Shown in pieces: positions 6,404-9,606 of a DNA stretch of 9,606 nucleotides. The DNA lies in assembly GCA_946222495.1 (NCBI GenBank), contig CAMICF010000104.1, positions 1-9,606 of the forward strand, written 5' to 3'. A model generated the notes under the pieces. That model was not told the DNA's origin and searched no databases. It was given only the letters and a program-made list of their open reading frames with translations. The translations under genes and the position numbers were made by a program. How positions within the stretch are numbered: position 1 is the stretch's first letter; each line of letters starts with the position of its first letter. Source of the DNA: an uncultured Janibacter sp. (lineage in GTDB: Bacteria; Actinomycetota; Actinomycetes; Actinomycetales; Dermatophilaceae).

Positions 6404-9209
6404 GTGACCAGGCGTCCTCGTCGTCGTCCTCGGTCCACTCCTCGGCCGCCGGCTCGGTGCCGATCGGGTCCTCCGCGTACCGGTTGTACGGGGCCGTGGG
6501 CATCGCGGTGGTGTCCGCGACGTTGCCACCCTCGACCTCCTCGGGCGTGCTCGCGTCGAAGGGGGTCTCCTCGGCCCCGCCCTCGGGCTCCGGCGGGTCC
6601 TCCCCCTTCATCAGGGCGAGGGTCGTCGGCAGGTCCTCCGGCGTGATGAGCACGTCGCGGGCCTTGGACCCCTCGGAGGCGCCCACGACGCCGCGGGACT
6701 CGAGGAGGTCCATGAGCCGGCCCGCCTTGGCGAAGCCGACACGGAGCTTGCGCTGGAGCATCGACGTGGAGCCGAACTGCGTCGTGACGACGAGCTCGGT
6801 CGCCTGCAGGAGGACGTCGAGGTCGTCGCCGATGTCCTCGTCGATCTGCTTCTTGGGCGCCTCCGCGGGCGCGACGTCCTCGCGGTAGACCGGCTTGAGC
6901 TGACCGGTGACGTGGCTGACGACGTCGTGGATCTCGGACTCGGTGACCCAGGCGCCCTGGACACGCATCGGCTTGGACTTGCCCATGGGCAGGAAGAGGG
7001 CGTCACCCTGACCGAGGAGCTTTTCCGCACCGGGCTGGTCGAGGACGACGCGGGAGTCGGAGAGCGAGGAAGTGGCGAAGGCCATCCGCGAGGGGACGTT
7101 GGCCTTGATCAGACCCGTGACGACGTCGACCGAGGGGCGCTGCGTCGCGAGCACGAGGTGGATGCCGGCGGCGCGGGCGAGCTGGGTGATCCGGACGATC
7201 GAGTCCTCGACGTCGCGGGGGGCGACCATCATCAGGTCGGCGAGCTCGTCGACGATGACGAGGAGGTACGGGTAGGGCTGGAGGACCCGCTCGCTGCCGG
7301 GGATCGCCTCGACCTTGCCGGACTTGACCGCCTTGTTGAAGTCGTCGACGTGCTTGTAGCCGTAGGTCGCGAGGTCGTCGTAGCGCATGTCCATCTCGCG
7401 CACGACCCACTGGAGGGCCTCGGCGGCCTTCTTGGCGTTGGTGATGATCGGGGTGATGAGGTGCGGGATGCCCTCGTAGGCCGTGAGCTCGACGCGCTTG
7501 GGGTCGACGAGCACCATGCGGACCTCGTCGGGCGTGGAGCGCATGAGGATCGAGGTGATCATCGAGTTGACGAAGGAGGACTTACCGGAGCCGGTGGCAC
7601 CGGCGACGAGGATGTGCGGCATCTTCGCGAGGTTGGCGATGACGTAGCCGCCCTCGACGTCCTTGCCGACACCCATGACCATCGGGTGCTCGTTGTTGCG
7701 GGCCACGTCGGACCGGAGCACGTCACCGAGGCAGACCATCTCCTTGTCGGTGTTCGGGATCTCGATACCGATGGCCGACTTGCCGGGGATGGGGCTGAGG
7801 ATGCGCACGTCCGCGGAGGCGACCGCGTAGGCGATGTTCTTGCTCAGCGCGGTGACGCGCTCGACCTTGACGCCCGGGCCGAGCTCGACGACGTAGCGGG
7901 TGACCGTCGGCCCCCGGTGGAAGCCGGTGACCTGGGCGTCGATCCCGAACTCGTCGAGCGTGCTCGTCAGGGCCTCGACGACGCGGTCGTTGGCCTCGGA
8001 GCGCTCCTTGTGCGGCGCACCGGGCTTGAGGTACTGGCTCTCGGGGAGCGTGTAGGTGACGTCGCCGGCGAGGGCGAGCTGCTCGACCCGCTGGGGCAGC
8101 TGGGTCGTCGGCGGGGCCTCGAGCACCGTCTTGCTCTCCGCCTTGGCGGGGGCCACGACGGGGTTCTTCGTCGGACGCTTCTCCCCCGGGCGCGGTCCAT
8201 CGGCCCCGGGCGTCTCGATGGGCGTCGTCTGCTCCGTGGGCGGAGCCGCCGCGGCGCCCTTCTTGCGCCGACCCTTGCGGTCATCGGCGGGCTGGACGAC
8301 GGCCGCCTGGTCGTAGGCGGTGTCGCCGTCGCGCACCCCCGAGAGGGCCTCGTCGTCGGCGTCGGGGCGACGCTTGCGGCGGGCACGGCTCACCGCGGCC
8401 TTGGGGGCGTCCGAGGCCTCGCCGCGGCGCGCGGCGACCTCGTCGGTGGTCACGTGCGCGGGGACCTCGCCGGTGAAGGCGGCGCGGATGTAGGCGAGCC
8501 GCTGGGGCACCTCGTGCAAGGGGGTGCCGGTGAGCAGCAGGAGGCTGAAGAGGCCCAGCAGGACGAGCAGGATCGTCGCGGGCCACGGCGTCACGGCGGT
8601 CGCGAGCGGGTCCGAGGCGAGGAAGCCGACGATGCCGCCGGCGTCGCGCATCGGCCCCGAGCCGTCCGGCGGCTGCGGGATGTCCTTGGCGATGTGCGTC
8701 AGGCCGGAGGCGGAGAAGAGCAGCATGACCGTGCCGAACCCGAGGCGGGCGTTGGCCGCGTCGTCGCCCGGGGTGCGCAGCAGTCGCACGCCGACGAGGA
8801 CGAGGACGATCGGCAGCGCATAGGCCACCCGACCGAAGGTCCCGGCGAAGACCGCGTGGATGACGTCGCCGAACCAGCCCTCCAGACCCCACCACTCGCG
8901 CACGGCGACGACGAGGGCCAGGGCGATGGCGAGGAAGCCGAGGCCGTCACGACGGTGCTCCGGCTCGATCTGGCTCGCCCCGTGGCCGATGCTGCGCACG
9001 CCGGACCCGGTCGCGTGGACGACGCCCATCCAGGTGCGCTGGACGGCGGCCAGGGGCAGCGGAAGGCCCCCGCCGGACGCGCCCTTCTTGCGGGCGGCGG
9101 TGGTCTTCCCCTTCGCAGCGGGCTTGCGCCCGGCGGGGCGCGTGCTGCCCTTCGAGCGCGAGGCGGCGCTCTTGGTGCTGCGTGAGGTGGTCGACGGACG
9201 TGAGGCCAT
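6387..9209 (-). CDS. ftsK: DNA translocase FtsK (FtsK/SpoIIIE family)
   Basis: A 940-aa septal DNA pump that clears and resolves chromosome termini during division. Order of parts: a Lys/Arg/Ser/Ala-rich N-terminal tail (1-50); four membrane helices (about 88-105, 126-147, 155-173, 208-226); a charged Pro/Ala-rich linker (about 245-400); the translocation motor with Walker A GATGSGKS (537-544), Walker B VIVDELADL (651-659, D654/E655) and ATQRPSVDVVTGLIKANVPS; then the gamma winged-helix domain (about 795-857, TSMLQRKLRVGFAKAGRLMD), which reads KOPS-like sites; and an acidic C-terminal tail. All motor motifs are intact. The ATG at 9209 is chosen because TACCCT lies seven bases upstream and no conserved sequence lies before it; a longer frame to 9245 would overlap the promoter. 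Its 3' end overlaps the convergent MauE fusion by 17 bp. It lies upstream of rimO, pgsA and clgR as in other actinobacteria, but is separated from them by the channel and MauE genes. Confidence 0.96.
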   Translation of the reverse strand: MASRPSTTSRSTKSAASRSKGSTRPAGRKPAAKGKTTAARKKGASGGGLPLPLAAVQRTWMGVVHATGSGVRSIGHGASQIEPEHRRDGLGFLAIALALVVAVREWWGLEGWFGDVIHAVFAGTFGRVAYALPIVLVLVGVRLLRTPGDDAANARLGFGTVMLLFSASGLTHIAKDIPQPPDGSGPMRDAGGIVGFLASDPLATAVTPWPATILLVLLGLFSLLLLTGTPLHEVPQRLAYIRAAFTGEVPAHVTTDEVAARRGEASDAPKAAVSRARRKRRPDADDEALSGVRDGDTAYDQAAVVQPADDRKGRRKKGAAAAPPTEQTTPIETPGADGPRPGEKRPTKNPVVAPAKAESKTVLEAPPTTQLPQRVEQLALAGDVTYTLPESQYLKPGAPHKERSEANDRVVEALTSTLDEFGIDAQVTGFHRGPTVTRYVVELGPGVKVERVTALSKNIAYAVASADVRILSPIPGKSAIGIEIPNTDKEMVCLGDVLRSDVARNNEHPMVMGVGKDVEGGYVIANLAKMPHILVAGATGSGKSSFVNSMITSILMRSTPDEVRMVLVDPKRVELTAYEGIPHLITPIITNAKKAAEALQWVVREMDMRYDDLATYGYKHVDDFNKAVKSGKVEAIPGSERVLQPYPYLLVIVDELADLMMVAPRDVEDSIVRITQLARAAGIHLVLATQRPSVDVVTGLIKANVPSRMAFATSSLSDSRVVLDQPGAEKLLGQGDALFLPMGKSKPMRVQGAWVTESEIHDVVSHVTGQLKPVYREDVAPAEAPKKQIDEDIGDDLDVLLQATELVVTTQFGSTSMLQRKLRVGFAKAGRLMDLLESRGVVGASEGSKARDVLITPEDLPTTLALMKGEDPPEPEGGAEETPFDASTPEEVEGGNVADTTAMPTAPYNRYAEDPIGTEPAAEEWTEDDDEDAWSLTDHR

Positions 9210-9216
9210 GCTCCGC

Positions 9217-9222
9217 AGGGTA
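9217..9222 (-). promoter_or_regulatory. Predicted -10 element of ftsK (leaderless)
   Basis: TACCCT on the minus strand, seven bases (GCGGAGC) before the ATG at 9209. The GGAG in that gap is only 1 nt from the ATG, too close for a normal SD, so a leaderless start is more likely. Confidence 0.58.
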
Positions 9223-9267
9223 GGCGAAAGCCACGTCCGACACACGTGTCACACGCGCAACAGGGGA

Positions 9268-9273
9268 TAGCCT
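9268..9273 (+). promoter_or_regulatory. Predicted -10 element of the prepilin peptidase gene (leaderless)
   Basis: TAGCCT, seven bases (TCGCCGG) before the GTG at 9281. No SD is present. Together with the ftsK element it makes a 71-bp divergent intergenic region, which also holds the 8-bp palindrome ACACGTGT at 9242-9249. Confidence 0.58.
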
Positions 9274-9280
9274 TCGCCGG

Positions 9281-9606
9281 GTGGACGCCCGGACGATCGT
9301 CGTCATCCTCGCGCTGACCGCCCTGGGGTGTGCAGCCGCCGCCTGGCTGCGTACCGGCGCCTACCGGCGTCCCGACGAAGGAAGCCCCTTCCCCCGCCAC
9401 CTGTGGGTGGCCCCGGCGACCCCGCTCGTCGGCCTCCTCGTGGGCACCGCCCTCGCCGACGAGCCCTGGCCCGTGCTGCTCCCCTACCTGGCCCTCGTCC
9501 CCGTCGGGCTGGTCCTCGCCGCCATCGACGCGGACGTCCACCGGCTGCCCAATGCGATCACCCTGCCCCTCGTCCCCGTCGAGCTCGCGCTCCTCCTCTG
9601 GGCGAG
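9281..9606 (+). CDS. A24-family prepilin peptidase, N-terminal part (3' end outside window)
   Basis: The frame starts at GTG 9281 and runs off the right edge after 108 complete codons. Hydrophobic segments lie at about 5-23 and 44-58, and 64-82. They are followed by AAIDADVHRLPNAITLP (80-96), the first catalytic aspartate motif of type IV prepilin (TadV/PilD-like) peptidases, in which an Asp lies seven residues before a Pro. Asp83 is the likely catalytic residue. The Cys-rich N-terminal methylase domain of PilD is absent, as in the short actinobacterial and archaeal-type enzymes. These membrane aspartic proteases cut the basic leader peptide from type IV pilin-like or Flp/Tad pilin precursors. 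The second Asp motif (GxGD) would lie downstream and cannot be checked. The start is supported by TAGCCT seven bases upstream. Divergent from ftsK. Confidence 0.83.
   Translation, partial: MDARTIVVILALTALGCAAAAWLRTGAYRRPDEGSPFPRHLWVAPATPLVGLLVGTALADEPWPVLLPYLALVPVGLVLAAIDADVHRLPNAITLPLVPVELALLLWA

Noticed and set aside
5690..6888. Continuation of the 5413 frame past the frameshift up to 6888
   Set aside because: After about 5690 it is Arg/Pro-rich nonsense, while the neighbouring frame holds CGCFG and the CGSC thioredoxin motif. Only the first 92 codons are real.
6912..9185. A 757-codon open frame on the plus strand opposite ftsK
   Set aside because: The opposite strand carries full FtsK motor motifs. 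The antisense product is repetitive and charged with no recognisable domain.
9242..9249. ACACGTGT palindrome between ftsK and the prepilin peptidase as an operator
   Set aside because: It is only 8 bp, in a GT/AC-rich stretch, with no second copy seen; too weak to call as its own site.

Overview
The window is GC-rich chromosomal DNA from an actinobacterium. Evidence for this is strong G/C bias at third codon positions, long open antisense frames, TAnnnT -10 elements placed 6-7 nt before start codons, and a ClgR-type regulator. The gene order ftsK, rimO, pgsA, cinA, clgR, lhr is the conserved neighbourhood close to recA in many Actinobacteria. The order Micrococcales (possibly Intrasporangiaceae-like) is plausible, but that is a guess from general resemblance. 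I see no rRNA, tRNA, IS element, prophage or CRISPR array.

Layout. (1) 2-1687, plus strand: the C-terminal 561 codons of an Lhr-type ATP-dependent helicase, cut by the left window edge. (2) 1703-4602, minus strand: a tight run rimO > pgsA > cinA (pncC) > clgR, with 4-nt and 11-nt overlaps and a 26-nt gap, read as one operon. It covers ribosomal protein S12 methylthiolation, phosphatidylglycerol-phosphate synthesis, NMN deamidation and control of Clp proteolysis. (3) 4666-5370, minus strand: a small six-helix membrane protein with a K+-channel-like pore loop whose selectivity filter is degenerate. (4) 5413-6403, plus strand: a fusion of a MauE/DoxX-like membrane domain to a thioredoxin-like domain, interrupted by a frameshift in a GC-repeat near 5683-5690. 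It is divergent from the channel gene across 42 bp. (5) 6387-9209, minus strand: full-length ftsK, overlapping the end of the MauE fusion by 17 bp tail to tail. (6) 9281-end, plus strand: the start of a prepilin peptidase (A24 family), divergent from ftsK and cut by the right window edge.

Intergenic DNA is very short throughout; no gene-free stretch exceeds 71 bp. All five genes that must begin a transcript inside the window (rimO, the channel gene, the MauE fusion, ftsK, the prepilin peptidase) have a TAnnnT hexamer ending 6-7 nt before the start codon and lack a well-placed Shine-Dalgarno site. This indicates leaderless mRNAs. The genes inside the operon (pgsA, cinA, clgR) carry SD sequences instead.

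Most of the window is well-known housekeeping sequence, and I do not see a clearly new multi-gene system. The points most worth a second look are the frameshifted MauE-thioredoxin fusion, its compact divergent promoter shared with an odd-filter channel gene, the uniform leaderless architecture, and the C-terminal Ala-Ala degron-like end of ClgR.
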